Source: an uncultured Coriobacteriaceae bacterium (GTDB taxonomy: Bacteria; Actinomycetota; Coriobacteriia; Coriobacteriales; Atopobiaceae). Taken from it: a DNA stretch of 64,000 nt. This document shows, piece by piece, positions 15,522-23,417 of the stretch (within the stretch, counting starts at the first letter, position 1; each line of letters begins with the position of its first letter). The notes below the pieces were generated by a model. The model made no database searches and was not told the origin of the DNA. It saw only the letters and a list, made by a program, of their open reading frames with translations. The stretch lies in NCBI GenBank assembly GCA_948439405.1, contig CAOJNB010000005.1, forward strand, positions 16,092-80,091, read 5' to 3'. The translations under genes and the position numbers were made by a program.

Positions 15522-16138
15522 GCATCCTCCCCATGCGCCCCGGGCGGGTCGATGAGGTCGGCGAGGCGACTCAAGACCTCGGCCGCGTCGTGCTCTTCCG
15601 CGTCGTTGAAGACGGCCCACGGGACGACCCACTCCCAGTCGCCTCCGCTGTTCGTCCTCATCCGACGCGCGACGTCCCTCCTCTCGTCGGGGCGCTTGAC
15701 GCGCTCGCCCGGACCCATCATGTCCTCGTTGATCTCGCACCCGTACCTGTCGAAGAGCCGCCACTGGCCCCCGTAGAAGACGGCCCTGTCCACGTGCGCC
15801 GAGCTGCCATCGTCTCTGGCAACCTCGTCACCGAACCTGACCGACTCCCCGTCCTCGAACCGCGGCCACTCGCAGCCCTCGGGCATGAGGCGGCGGTCCA
15901 GGGCCTCTCCGATGGCGTCGGCGTAGTCGGAGGGCAGGCAACCACCGACCGCGACGCCGAGCCTCTCGGCAACCTCCATCGCCACGACCTCCCAGGCGCC
16001 CGGCTCGCAGCCGTCGCACTCTTCGGGCTCGATGAGGTCCGGCAGCGGGATGCCGTCAATCTCGACGGCTCCCAGCGCGCCCATCGCGGCCCGCATCTTG
16101 TCCGCGATCTCGCGGCGCCTGCTATTCGTGATTTCCAT
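15518..16138 (-). CDS. Phage hypothetical protein
   Basis: 206 residues. ATG 16138 was chosen over ATG 16156 because GGAGGG lies just upstream. The N-terminus has CDGCEPGAWEVVAMEVAERL; the middle contains short motifs such as DGESVRFGDEVARDDG and GGQWRLFDRYG, resembling proteins that Coriobacteriia phages carry repeatedly near XRE genes (impression, not verified). The gene overlaps the XRE regulator by 17 bases and the membrane protein by 4 bases. No function can be assigned. Confidence 0.7.
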   Translation of the reverse strand: MEITNSRRREIADKMRAAMGALGAVEIDGIPLPDLIEPEECDGCEPGAWEVVAMEVAERLGVAVGGCLPSDYADAIGEALDRRLMPEGCEWPRFEDGESVRFGDEVARDDGSSAHVDRAVFYGGQWRLFDRYGCEINEDMMGPGERVKRPDERRDVARRMRTNSGGDWEWVVPWAVFNDAEEHDAAEVLSRLADLIDPPGAHGEDA

Positions 16139-16322
16139 CGCCCTCCTTCGCAACATCGTCCAGCGAGCAGCCGAGCGCGCGGCACACCTTGAGCAAGCCT
16201 CCTACCGTCGCGTGCTCGACGCCGCGTATCTCCCAGTTCTGGATCGTCCTGCGCGGCACGCCCGAGGCCCTGGCGAGGGCCGCCTGGCTCATCCCGCGCG
16301 AGCGCCTCGCGTCCCTCAACAT
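16122..16322 (-). CDS. Small XRE-family DNA-binding protein
   Basis: 66 residues, almost entirely a helix-turn-helix: MSQAALARASGVPRRTIQNW (residues 11-30) followed by the recognition and packing helices and GCSLDDVAKEG. It is the minimal Cro/CI-type repressor size. It starts the block 16322-15237 and lies back-to-back with the plus-strand peptide gene at 16469, so it may control that intergenic region. The start is ATG 16322 with only a moderate ribosome site. Confidence 0.85.
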   Translation of the reverse strand: MLRDARRSRGMSQAALARASGVPRRTIQNWEIRGVEHATVGGLLKVCRALGCSLDDVAKEGDGNHE

Positions 16323-16468
16323 GCATCCGCCGTTCTTCTTAGGACCACTGTTTTTGTGTCCGCTTCCGGGCGTAGGCACAAGATATGGTGTAGTGTGAGG
16401 CCAAGGGGGAACAGGTGTTCGCAGCACCCGTCCCCACTGGCCACGGGACCATGGAGGGAGGTGATTCC

Positions 16469-16564
16469 ATGGCGAAGCGTAGAGTGCGCGTCACCGTCAA
16501 GACGACCGTCAAGGCGGGCGGGCGTCGCAGGACCAAGACGTCGCACAAGACGTACCGGGTCTAG
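16469..16564 (+). CDS. 31-residue, highly basic peptide with near-perfect Shine-Dalgarno
   Basis: The frame starts MAKRRVRVTVKTTVK and has 12 Lys/Arg and no acidic residue among 31. GGAGGTGATT lies immediately upstream, an almost complete match to the 3' end of 16S rRNA, unusual in this region. It is the only plus-strand coding candidate between 15.2 and 24.7 kb apart from the RNA unit. It is flanked by an AT-richer intergenic stretch (16340-16400) and a downstream hairpin at 16575. It could be a nucleic-acid-binding regulator or anti-repressor-like peptide; I recognise no family. It is too short for conventional annotation. Confidence 0.6.
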   Translation: MAKRRVRVTVKTTVKAGGRRRTKTSHKTYRV

Positions 16565-16574
16565 CCCGGCGCTG

Positions 16575-16594
16575 GCCCCGAGCGAAATCGGGGC
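16575..16594 (+). terminator. Hairpin after the basic peptide gene
   Basis: A perfect 7-bp stem (16575-16581 with 16588-16594) with loop GCGAAA begins 10 bases after the peptide stop. The T-tract is poor (CACCCCCTT). It separates the plus-strand peptide from the convergent minus-strand gene ending at 16672. Confidence 0.55.
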
Positions 16595-16671
16595 ACCCCC
16601 TTCCCGACATTCTGCACCGGCGGGCTCGGCCCGCGCAATCGTCCGGCCTTCCGTCTCAGACAATCCACCGT

Positions 16672-16998
16672 TCACGACGGCCTCCTCTCCTGCTCGCGGC
16701 GCCTCATCCACAGCACCGCGATCCTCTCGACCACCTGGTCGGGCGTCCTCCCGAGCCTGTCTGCCGCCCCGTCCACGAGCGCGAGCAGGGCGCGGTCCTC
16801 GGAGGGCGCCCACGCATCCGCGCCCCTGCGCTCGGACCTGAGCCCCAGCTCGTGCGCGTGGGCCTTGATCGCGCTGCTCCTCCTGCCGGGCAGCACCACG
16901 TCCCACCCGGACCACGACGGCCCGTGGACCGAGTAGAGCCGGCGCAGCGCGGCCTCGTCGGCGGGCGTCCACTCGCGGGCGCTCCATCCGCCGGACAT
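16672..16998 (-). CDS. Myb/SANT-like DNA-binding phage protein
   Basis: 108 residues with two tryptophan-centred helical units: WTPADEAALRRLYSVHG...W near residue 10-40 and WAPSEDRALLALVDGAADRL near residue 64. This matches paired SANT/Myb-like domains in phage regulators and transposase-associated proteins. The ATG at 16998 overlaps the upstream stop (ATGA). It ends the early operon coming from 24.4 kb before the plus-strand peptide. A role as a late-gene regulator is possible but inferred from position. Confidence 0.65.
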   Translation of the reverse strand: MSGGWSAREWTPADEAALRRLYSVHGPSWSGWDVVLPGRRSSAIKAHAHELGLRSERRGADAWAPSEDRALLALVDGAADRLGRTPDQVVERIAVLWMRRREQERRPS

Positions 16999-17285
16999 CA
17001 GGCCTCCTCCCACTCGTCGCAGGACTCCTCGGGCCGGCGGACCGCGTCCCACAGCAGCGCGGCCAGCGCCCCCTCGTCGCCGTGGCGCGCCGGGTCGAAC
17101 CCGACCAGGCAGAGCCCGTCGTCCATCCCGAGGGCGAGCCACCAGTGGCGGCAGTCCTCGCAGGTGCCCGGCTCCTCCTCGGGGTCGGGGTCGCAGTCGG
17201 GCTCGTTCCAGGGCGCGCGCGGATCGCCCTCGAAGCATCCGGGCGGCAGGTTCCAGCCGCTCGGGGGCTCGTAGACGGGGCTCAT
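16998..17285 (-). CDS. Small acidic phage protein with Cys motif
   Basis: 95 residues, ATG 17285 overlapping the HNH gene stop. It is rich in Pro, Glu and Asp in the first 40 residues, followed by GTCEDCRHWWLALGMDDGLC, which may bind zinc (C-x2-C ... C). The last part is helical with two acidic patches. I know no family. Coupling to both neighbours supports that it is a real gene. Confidence 0.65.
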   Translation of the reverse strand: MSPVYEPPSGWNLPPGCFEGDPRAPWNEPDCDPDPEEEPGTCEDCRHWWLALGMDDGLCLVGFDPARHGDEGALAALLWDAVRRPEESCDEWEEA

Positions 17286-17707
17286 CGCCTCCACCTCCTC
17301 AGGGGCCTCCACCCCTCCATGGACAGGGCCGTGGCGTAGTCGCACGGCTCGTCGGTGACCAGGTACTCCATGTGCCCGCCGACGCCTCCCATGTCCGCGG
17401 TCACGAAACGCTCGCGGGACGCCGCCGAGACGGGAACCCAGCGGAAGTGCAGGCGCATGTGGTGGGCGAGGCCGTGGCAGTAGAACCTGCCGTCGGCGTC
17501 GCGCAGGACGTTGCCGAAGCCGCAGAGCGTGACGGTGGGCTTCGGGACCTCGACCCCGTGGCGCCACAGCGTGCCCGCCCCGCGCCGCACGACGTGGTGC
17601 TGCTCGAGCGGCGCGGGCCTGCCGCACACGGCGCAGCGGCCGAGCCGGATGCTCGGCGCGGCCATGAGGGGCCTCAGGATCTCGGGGAGCGTGTCAACCC
17701 TGGCCAT
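17282..17707 (-). CDS. HNH-type nuclease-like phage protein
   Basis: 141 residues. CAVCGRPAPLEQHHVVRRG (residues ~25-43) has the Cys pair and His-His of an HNH/DUF968-like nuclease, and CHGLAHHMRLHF (~77-88) supplies further Cys/His ligands. This pattern fits small phage HNH proteins such as recombination endonucleases that resolve branched DNA. It overlaps the loader gene by 14 bases and lies within the replication block, supporting a DNA-processing role. Whether the catalytic residues are complete is not certain. Confidence 0.75.
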   Translation of the reverse strand: MARVDTLPEILRPLMAAPSIRLGRCAVCGRPAPLEQHHVVRRGAGTLWRHGVEVPKPTVTLCGFGNVLRDADGRFYCHGLAHHMRLHFRWVPVSAASRERFVTADMGGVGGHMEYLVTDEPCDYATALSMEGWRPLRRWRR

Positions 17708-18407
17708 GGAGCCTCCTGTCCGGCCCGTCGAGGCGCACCCTCGGGCACGCCTCCGCGAGCCTGCTCGCGATGGCCCTGGCCGTCTCCTCGTCCCCCGAGC
17801 CCGCGAGCCTCTCGGCGAGGTCGGGCAGCGAGAGCTGGGAGGTGACGACCATCGGGCGCATCCCCGCGTAGCGGTCGTCGATGACCCGGAAGAGCCGGGA
17901 GAGGGTCCAGGCGGTCGGCGTCTCCTTGCCGAGGTCGTCGATCACGAGGAGCCCGCAGCCGGCGAGCGAGTCGAGCACGGCGGCCTCGGCCCCGTAGGCG
18001 GAGCGCACGTCGGCGAGCAGCCGGACGGTCGAGGTGACCCGCGCCGTGCCGCCGGCCGCGAGCGCGCGCCTGACGGCGGCGCAGGCGAGGTGGGTCTTGC
18101 CGGCGCCCACCGGCCCGAAGACGTAGGCCCCGCGGGCGACGGCCTCGGCGTCCCGGTGCTCGGCGCGCAGGTAGCGCCTCGGGACGCCGGCCCTCTCGCA
18201 GGCCGCGTCGAGCCTGGCCTCCTCGTCGCGCTCCCTCGCGGCCCGCTCGGACCTCTCGCGCTCCGCGCGCTCGGCGGCGGCCCCGGGGCAGTCGCACGGC
18301 TCCCAGCCGACCTGCATCCGCTCGTCGGAGAGGGGCAGCGGGACCATGAGGGGGCGCAGATCGGCGCCGCAGTGCGGGCACCTACGCGTAGACGGCGAAC
18401 CGGTCAT
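17694..18407 (-). CDS. DnaC-type helicase loader ATPase
   Basis: 237 residues. A zinc-like N-terminus (CPHCGADL, then CDCPG) is followed by a helical linker and an AAA+ domain with Walker A GPVGAGKTH near 96, Walker B LLVIDDLGKE near 152 and a sensor region VVTSQLSLPDLAERL near 185. This is the layout of phage DnaC/DnaI-like loaders that deliver the host replicative helicase to the phage origin. It overlaps the replication initiator gene by 26 bases, forming an initiator-loader pair. Confidence 0.88.
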   Translation of the reverse strand: MTGSPSTRRCPHCGADLRPLMVPLPLSDERMQVGWEPCDCPGAAAERAERERSERAARERDEEARLDAACERAGVPRRYLRAEHRDAEAVARGAYVFGPVGAGKTHLACAAVRRALAAGGTARVTSTVRLLADVRSAYGAEAAVLDSLAGCGLLVIDDLGKETPTAWTLSRLFRVIDDRYAGMRPMVVTSQLSLPDLAERLAGSGDEETARAIASRLAEACPRVRLDGPDRRLHGQG

Positions 18408-19092
18408 GGCCGCCCACCCCCTCGGCCTGGCGGGCGAGCTCGCGGTAGCCCTCGAACTTCGGCCCGAAGAGCGTCTCGGGGCGCAGGTAGGCCCGCATCT
18501 TCGGGTCGCGCCCCCACCTCTCTGCCATGGTCTCGGCCACGGCGCGGAAGTCCTCGAGGCGGTAGCCCTCGGCCCATCGGGCGCGGACGAGGCGGCGCGT
18601 CTTGGCCGAGGAGGCCCGGTAGTGCGTGCCCGCCGCCTCGTTGAGGGCGGCCACGACCTCGGCGTAGGGGATCCGCTCGCCCCCCTCCCCGCACCCCTCC
18701 CCCTGGGAGGAGGAAGGGGAAGAGGAAGAGGAATATATATCGCTTGCCCGGTTGCTCGGCTGGTTGCTCCGTGCTTCGCTCCGCTGGTTGCTTGCCCTCT
18801 CGCCTTCGTCCTGCTTCTCGGTTTGCTTGGCCGTTTGCTTGCCGCTTTGCTTCCCGGTTTGCTTGCCGCCTTGCCTCCCTCCCGAGGCGCCCGCCTCGAT
18901 GCGCGCCCGGCTCTTCTCGAGCACGGGCCTCGCCATGGCGAGCGCCATCCGCTGGGCGTCGGTCCTCGGCTCCGGCTCCTCGCCGGTCCTCAGGTAGCGC
19001 ACCATCATCCCGATCAGCTCGTCGCCCTCGCGCCGGTTCGACAGCTCGAGGGGCCCGTCGATCAGCGAGTCAAGCACCTGCATGCCTTCCAC
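18382..19092 (-). CDS. Phage replication initiator-like protein with KQ-repeat linker
   Basis: 236 residues. The N-terminal 70 residues resemble DUF6291 (LELSNRREGDELIGMMVRYL). A linker of tandem KQ units (residues 76-94) and a Ser-rich tract (120-129) follows. The C-terminal ~90 residues, with YAEVVAALNEAAGTHYRASS and EDFRAVAETMAERWGRDPKM, match the conserved C-terminal domain of phage replication proteins that interact with helicase loaders. GTG 19092 has GGGAG 5 bases upstream; ATG 19083 is an alternative start. The downstream overlapping gene encodes a DnaC-type loader, consistent with origin recognition and helicase delivery. Confidence 0.82.
   Translation of the reverse strand: MEGMQVLDSLIDGPLELSNRREGDELIGMMVRYLRTGEEPEPRTDAQRMALAMARPVLEKSRARIEAGASGGRQGGKQTGKQSGKQTAKQTEKQDEGERASNQRSEARSNQPSNRASDIYSSSSSPSSSQGEGCGEGGERIPYAEVVAALNEAAGTHYRASSAKTRRLVRARWAEGYRLEDFRAVAETMAERWGRDPKMRAYLRPETLFGPKFEGYRELARQAEGVGGHDRFAVYA
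18811..18878. repeat. Tandem 12-base repeat encoding the KQ linker
   Basis: Four to five imperfect copies of a unit close to GTTTGCTTGCCC (plus strand) encode G-K-Q-T/S units in the replication initiator. The unit length is a multiple of 3, so copy-number change would alter linker length without breaking the frame. Confidence 0.75.
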
Positions 19093-19101
19093 CCCCTCTC
19101 C

Positions 19102-19632
19102 CTAGAAGGGGATGTCGACGTCGTAGAGGTCGGGCGCGGCCTGCGGGGCCGGCTGCGGGGCCGGCTGGGGCGCCTGGGGCGCCGGCGCGGGCTGGGGCGC
19201 GTAGGCGGGCGCCTGGGGCGCCTGCGGGACCTGCTGCGGGGCGGCGGCCGCCTGCCGGGGCGCGTAGGCCGGCCGGTCGTAGGCGGGGGCCTGGGCCGCC
19301 TGGCGCGGGCTCATGAACTCGAGCTCGTCGACCACGACCTCGAGCTTGCTGCGGCGCGAGCCGTCCTTGGCCTGCCACGAGCTGTAGCGCAGCCTGCCCT
19401 CGACGGCGACCTTCTGCCCCTTGGAGAGGTGGCGGGAGACGGCCTCGGCGCGGGCGCCGAACATGACGCAGTCCACGAAGTTCGGGACGTCCTCCCACTG
19501 TCCGGTCTGGCGGTTCTGGCGTCGGTCGTTGACGGCCACGCCGAGGGACAGCACGGCGGTGCCGCCCTGGGTCTGGCGCAGCTCGGGGTCCCGGGTCAGG
19601 TTCCCGGAGATGCTCACTCGGTTGATGCTCAC
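19102..19632 (-). CDS. ssb: Single-stranded DNA-binding protein
   Basis: 176 residues, GTG start at 19632 coupled to the upstream stop (GTGA). The OB-fold spans residues 1-110 (INRVSISGNLTRDPELRQT, VDCVMFGARAEAVSRHL, GQKVAVEGRLRYSSW). A Pro/Ala/Gln-rich linker (~115-165) ends in the acidic tip DLYDVDIPF, the standard site for binding partner proteins. In the phage early operon it would coat single-stranded DNA for ERF-type annealing and for replication. Confidence 0.95.
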   Translation of the reverse strand: MSINRVSISGNLTRDPELRQTQGGTAVLSLGVAVNDRRQNRQTGQWEDVPNFVDCVMFGARAEAVSRHLSKGQKVAVEGRLRYSSWQAKDGSRRSKLEVVVDELEFMSPRQAAQAPAYDRPAYAPRQAAAAPQQVPQAPQAPAYAPQPAPAPQAPQPAPQPAPQAAPDLYDVDIPF

Positions 19633-19997
19633 AGGTATCCTCCTTGCGTCACGCCCCCGCTGGCCCAGACGCGCGCGATCTCGGCGTCGACCATGCGGAT
19701 GCGCAGCTTGTAGACGTTGATGGCCTCCTGGGAGGCCTTGTAGATGGCCTCGGAGCAGTCGCGGCGGCACTTGAGCTCGGAGATCTCGGGGAGCCCGCGG
19801 CACAGGTCGCTCGTGATGGTCACGGGCGTCCCCTTGGCGCGCTCGCCGAGGATGGCGACGCGCAGCGCCCTGCGGTACTCCGCCTCGTTCTCCGCGTACT
19901 GGCAGCCGCTCGTCCGGCACACCTCCAGCTCCTCCATAAGGCGGTCGGTGAGGTCGTCGAGCCTCTCGTAGAGGTCCTGCAGCGAGGCCTCGGCCAT
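19629..19997 (-). CDS. Phage early protein, helical, unknown function
   Basis: 122 residues, ATG 19997 with the ERF stop 4 bases upstream. It is predominantly helical: LQDLYERLDDLTDRLMEELE at the start and KASQEAINVYKLRIRMVDAE at the end suggest a coiled coil. Four Cys occur at C27, C32, C66 and around C77-C81 without an obvious zinc pattern. Genes like this occur between ERF and SSB in many phages, hinting at recombination or replication support. No family is recognised. Confidence 0.7.
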   Translation of the reverse strand: MAEASLQDLYERLDDLTDRLMEELEVCRTSGCQYAENEAEYRRALRVAILGERAKGTPVTITSDLCRGLPEISELKCRRDCSEAIYKASQEAINVYKLRIRMVDAEIARVWASGGVTQGGYL

Positions 19998-20000
19998 GCG

Positions 20001-20558
20001 CTACTCGACCTCCCAGGCGGGCGCCGGGCAGCATCCCGGGGCCGCGACGAAGGCCTCGTACTGGGCCGCGTCGGCGAACTCGTAGCGCGTCCCGCAGCTG
20101 CGGCAGCGCGCGGTGAACGGGCCCGAGGGCGGGGGCGCCGCCTCCTGCCGGGCCGCCGGCGCGTCGGCGTCGGCGGTGTCGTCGATGGCGAGCAGGTTGG
20201 CGAGGGCGCGCTTGCCGGCGTAGGAGGCCGCGGCCCCCGTGATCTGGGAGGCGTCCATGCCCTTCTTCTCCTTCGGCTCGCGGGCGAGCCCCCGGGCGTC
20301 GACGCGCTCGCCCGTGGCCGCGTCCACGACCGACGCGCACGCCCGCACGTAGACCCACCCCTCCGAGACCTCGACGGCCTCGTCCGAGCACAGCAGGAGC
20401 ATCCCGCGGTCGTGGCACAGGGGCTTGGCCGCCTCGAGCACGTCCTCCTTGCTCCGGTAGTCGAAGCCCCCGAAGCTGTTGTGCTGCCCCTTCGGGGCCT
20501 TGAGCTCGCGCTGGACCTCGAGCAGCCTCGCGAGCAGCGTCGGCCTCTCGTCACTCAT
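20001..20558 (-). CDS. erf: ERF-family single-strand annealing protein
   Basis: 185 residues. FGGFDYRSKEDVLEAAKPL (residues 29-47) and MDASQITGAAASYAGKRAL followed by LAIDD (~102-125) are the signature segments of ERF recombinases. A C-terminal zinc ribbon with CRSCG and CCPAPAW (residues ~150-182) is appended. It anneals homologous strands for phage recombination and circularisation. The gene overlaps the DUF1351 protein gene by 8 bases, a common partner. Confidence 0.9.
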   Translation of the reverse strand: MSDERPTLLARLLEVQRELKAPKGQHNSFGGFDYRSKEDVLEAAKPLCHDRGMLLLCSDEAVEVSEGWVYVRACASVVDAATGERVDARGLAREPKEKKGMDASQITGAAASYAGKRALANLLAIDDTADADAPAARQEAAPPPSGPFTARCRSCGTRYEFADAAQYEAFVAAPGCCPAPAWEVE

Positions 20559-21564
20559 CCCCGGCCTCCCCCTTCTCCTTCTCCTTCGCCTTCCGGCTGG
20601 CCTGCTCGAGCGTCCCGGACAGGAAGCGCCCGACCACCCGCGGCCTCAGCGAGCCGCAGAAGGCCCCGATCCTCTGCATCTGGTTGACGCTCGCCGCCTC
20701 GATGACCATCACGCACGGCATGTACGGGCCGCCGGGCACCGCCTGCTCGGCCTGCGGGGCCGCCGGCGCGGGGGGCGCCGGAGGGGCGGGCGGCGCCGGC
20801 TCGGGGGCCGGCTCCGGCTCGGGGGAGGGGACGGGCTCCCTCTCGGGCTCCGGCTCGGGCTCGACGGCCTCGCGCATCTCGCGGATGCGCGTCGTCTCCT
20901 CCGCGGCGTCGCGGGCGGCGCGCAGCGCGGTGCCCAAATCGAGGCTCGCGAAGAACTCGCGCTCCGCCACCTCGTAGCAGGGCATGCCCGCCTGCGCCTT
21001 GAGGACGTCCCAGTCGTGGGCGACGCGGGTCACCTTCTCCTCGATGGCGCGCTTCGCCTTCTCCTCCCCGAACGTCTTGTTGAGCCACTGCGCCTCGTGG
21101 ATGCGCTCGTAGGGCACGACCGGGGCGAGGAGCCCCGCGAAGCCCTCGTAGTGCTCGCGCAGCTCGTCGCGCAGGCGCCCCTTGCGGGCGTCCTCGGCCT
21201 CGTCGAGCTGGGCCTTGATGCCGGAGCTCGCGGAGCGCGCCTTCTCGGCGATGGCGTTGACGCGGCCCTCGAACTCGTCGAAGGGGCGCATGTACTCGCG
21301 CTTGAGGGCGCGGCGCCTCTCGTCGATCTCCTTCGCGATGCCGTTGAGGTACGTGCGGTCGCGCCTCGCCTGCCTGAGCGAGGCCGGGTCCGAGAGGTCG
21401 TAGGTCGCCTCCGCGTAGCCGGCCACCATCTTCGAGACGCGCGCGTCCAGCTGGACGAGGTTCGTCTCGATCGTCGCCGGCGTGATGCTCACGGCCAGCC
21501 CGCCGTCCTCGACGACCTCGGCCTCGACCTCGATGACCTCGTCGCCCTTCTTCCTGCCGCTCAC
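20551..21564 (-). CDS. DUF1351-family phage recombination-associated protein
   Basis: 337 residues, GTG start 21564 coupled to the ParB-like gene stop. The N-terminal 230 residues are helical with TYLNGIAKEIDERRRALKRE and MRPFDEFEGRVNAIAEKA, a good match to DUF1351 proteins that accompany phage recombinases. Residues ~230-265 form a Pro/Glu repeat linker (EPEPEPEREPVPSPEPEPAP) followed by a C-terminal ~60-residue domain with VIEAASVNQMQRIGAFCGSL. It probably acts with ERF in recombination. Confidence 0.82.
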   Translation of the reverse strand: MSGRKKGDEVIEVEAEVVEDGGLAVSITPATIETNLVQLDARVSKMVAGYAEATYDLSDPASLRQARRDRTYLNGIAKEIDERRRALKREYMRPFDEFEGRVNAIAEKARSASSGIKAQLDEAEDARKGRLRDELREHYEGFAGLLAPVVPYERIHEAQWLNKTFGEEKAKRAIEEKVTRVAHDWDVLKAQAGMPCYEVAEREFFASLDLGTALRAARDAAEETTRIREMREAVEPEPEPEREPVPSPEPEPAPEPAPPAPPAPPAPAAPQAEQAVPGGPYMPCVMVIEAASVNQMQRIGAFCGSLRPRVVGRFLSGTLEQASRKAKEKEKGEAGDE

Positions 21565-22841
21565 TCTCCGTCTCCTCCCTTTGCGCCGGCGCGGAAGGCC
21601 TCGGCGGCCCTGCGCTCCGACTCGCTCGGCTCGTATCCGTCCGCCTCCATGGCCTCGAGCAGCTCGAGGGCGTCGGCGCAGCTCTCGGGCTGCAGGTGCC
21701 CCCCGAACCCCGCGAGGAGGCTCGAGACGGTCCAGGGGTGGGGCCACGACCTGTGCTCCATGCCCAGGGCGACCGAGAGCTCGGTGGTCTGGCGGACGAG
21801 GGTCGTCCCGACCTCGGCCTCGAACGCCGAGACGCTGTAGTGCTCGTGGGCCCGCCTCGTCAGCAGGGCCGCCGTGCGCCGCATGGAGCCCAGGTCGTGG
21901 ATGCGCTCGCCGACCCAGCGGAGCCGGCGCGCCTCGTCCTCGCGCAGCGCGGCCTCGAGCTCGCTCCTCTCCTCGGCGGCGCGGGCGCGCTCCTCGTCCG
22001 CCCCCTCGTCGGCGGGGGCGAGGAACGTCAGCGTCGTGCCCCCTCCCGTCTCCATGGCGACCTCGCAGCGCCCCTCGGAGGCCAGGTACGAGGCGAGCCG
22101 GCCCTCGTCGAAGGCGGCGAACGTCCGCTCGGCGACGAGGCCCTCGGGGCGCGCGTCCACGACGCGCACGCCGGCGTCGCGGGCGGCACGGAGCATGCGC
22201 CCGACGGCGGCGCGGGCGTCGCGCCTCGCGACGGCCGCCTCGTAGCGGCGCCTCCACTCGGAGGGCGGGCAGTCGCGGACCTCGGCCACGGCCTCGGGGT
22301 CGCCCTCGAGGTCGGCGATCGCGGCGAGGCGGTCGAGCGTCATGTCGTAGGCGGCGTCGCGCACCGCCCGCGAGGCCCTGCGGACGCGCCGGACCGTGGG
22401 CGCGTCGATGCGCGCGGCCGCCGCGACGTCCTCGTCCGGCAGGTCGAGGGCGAGCATCGTCTGCACGCCTCGGCTCAGCTCCTCGGGCGCGAGGGCGCGC
22501 TTGGCGTCGGTCTCGACCATCGCCTTGGCGGCCTCCTGGCGGGCGAGCTCGGCCTCGCCGGCGTCGTCGTAGACGTCGGCCCAGAAGCGCGCGGTGCCGA
22601 TGCTGCGCATGGCCTCGACGCGGCACTCGCCGTCGACGATCCAGTAGATGCCCCCGTCCCTGTAGAGGATGGGCCGCATCCGGGGCTGGCCCGGGTTGAG
22701 CCGGTTGCGCCCGAACTGCCCGGCGAGCTGCGAGATGTACTCCCTGCACTCCGGGCTCCCGACGTCGCGGGGGTTCATCCGCTCCCCGTCGACCTCGTAG
22801 GGGTGGACGTCTCGGATGTCCACCATCTCCATGGTCTGCAT
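21561..22841 (-). CDS. ParB-like nuclease/partition-domain protein
   Basis: 426 residues, ATG 22841 with AGGAGG just upstream. An N-terminal ParB-type module is visible: VDIRDVHPYEVDGERMNPRD, IYWIVDGECRVEAMRSIG (the DGHRR-type box, here DGECR), then helices including LALDLPDEDVAAAARIDAPT resembling the HTH of ParB/Spo0J. The C-terminal half (~180-426) is helical and unfamiliar. Phage ParB-like proteins act in regulation or DNA processing rather than in segregation; no parA or parS-like clusters are visible. Confidence 0.78.
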   Translation of the reverse strand: MQTMEMVDIRDVHPYEVDGERMNPRDVGSPECREYISQLAGQFGRNRLNPGQPRMRPILYRDGGIYWIVDGECRVEAMRSIGTARFWADVYDDAGEAELARQEAAKAMVETDAKRALAPEELSRGVQTMLALDLPDEDVAAAARIDAPTVRRVRRASRAVRDAAYDMTLDRLAAIADLEGDPEAVAEVRDCPPSEWRRRYEAAVARRDARAAVGRMLRAARDAGVRVVDARPEGLVAERTFAAFDEGRLASYLASEGRCEVAMETGGGTTLTFLAPADEGADEERARAAEERSELEAALREDEARRLRWVGERIHDLGSMRRTAALLTRRAHEHYSVSAFEAEVGTTLVRQTTELSVALGMEHRSWPHPWTVSSLLAGFGGHLQPESCADALELLEAMEADGYEPSESERRAAEAFRAGAKGGDGE

Positions 22842-22862
22842 GTCTCCTCCTTCTTCCGGGCC

Positions 22863-23417
22863 CTAGGCCCGTCCCTCCTGGTCCGCGAGCTTCCTCGCGA
22901 TGCGCTCCTTCCTCCTCTGCGCGGCCTTGAGCAGCCTCGTGAGCCGCCGGACGCGCCACCTCTCCATGTCGAGCTCGTTGGCCTCCTCGGCGAGCGCCGC
23001 CTCGTAGCGGGGGAGCCCGGCCGTGGGGCGGGGGACGGGCATCGGCTCGGCGCCGCTCTGCCGCTCCGCCTCCGTGTCCGCGTAGACGGCCCTCTGGGCC
23101 GCGGGCAGCCCCGCGAGCAGGCGGGCCGTCTCGGCCTCGCAGCGCGCGAGCCTGCGCGAGAGGCGGCAGGCCTCGCAGATCCCCTCGTCGCCGAGCGTCG
23201 CGCTCGCCCTGCCGCACGCCGGGCACACCTGGGTGGCCGGCTCGTGGTAGCGCAGGTCGCACTCGACGCCGCGGGCCCTCAGCTGGGCGGCCCTGCGCTC
23301 GACCGACGAGGTCGAGCGCCTGAGCCGGCGGCACACCTCCGCCTTCGGGACGCGGCCGGCGAGCCTCGCGAGCTCGCGCTCCTCGCCCGTGGTCCACGGC
23401 CTCGGGCGCCCGCTCAT
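22863..23417 (-). CDS. HTH and zinc-ribbon phage protein
   Basis: 184 residues, ATG 23417 coupled by ATGA. The start WTTGEERELARLAGRVPKAEVCRRL looks like a SANT/GcrA-like or HTH unit for DNA contact. CPACG (residues ~68-72) with CEACR (~82-86) makes a zinc ribbon. The C-terminus is a basic helix with a coiled-coil look (RRLTRLLKAAQRRKERIARK). It is likely a DNA-binding regulator of phage genes; no precise family. Confidence 0.7.
   Translation of the reverse strand: MSGRPRPWTTGEERELARLAGRVPKAEVCRRLRRSTSSVERRAAQLRARGVECDLRYHEPATQVCPACGRASATLGDEGICEACRLSRRLARCEAETARLLAGLPAAQRAVYADTEAERQSGAEPMPVPRPTAGLPRYEAALAEEANELDMERWRVRRLTRLLKAAQRRKERIARKLADQEGRA

Noticed and set aside
18811..18878. Short CRISPR-like array
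   Set aside because: The units are 12 bases, adjacent without spacers and in frame with a protein linker; no cas genes are seen.
354..23397. Very long overlapping frames on either strand across many phage genes (for example an open frame from 5077 to 1313 on the minus strand)
   Set aside because: They are repeat-like Arg/Gly/Pro/Ala translations in a 70% GC sequence, in other frames of clear genes, and lack family motifs and ribosome sites.
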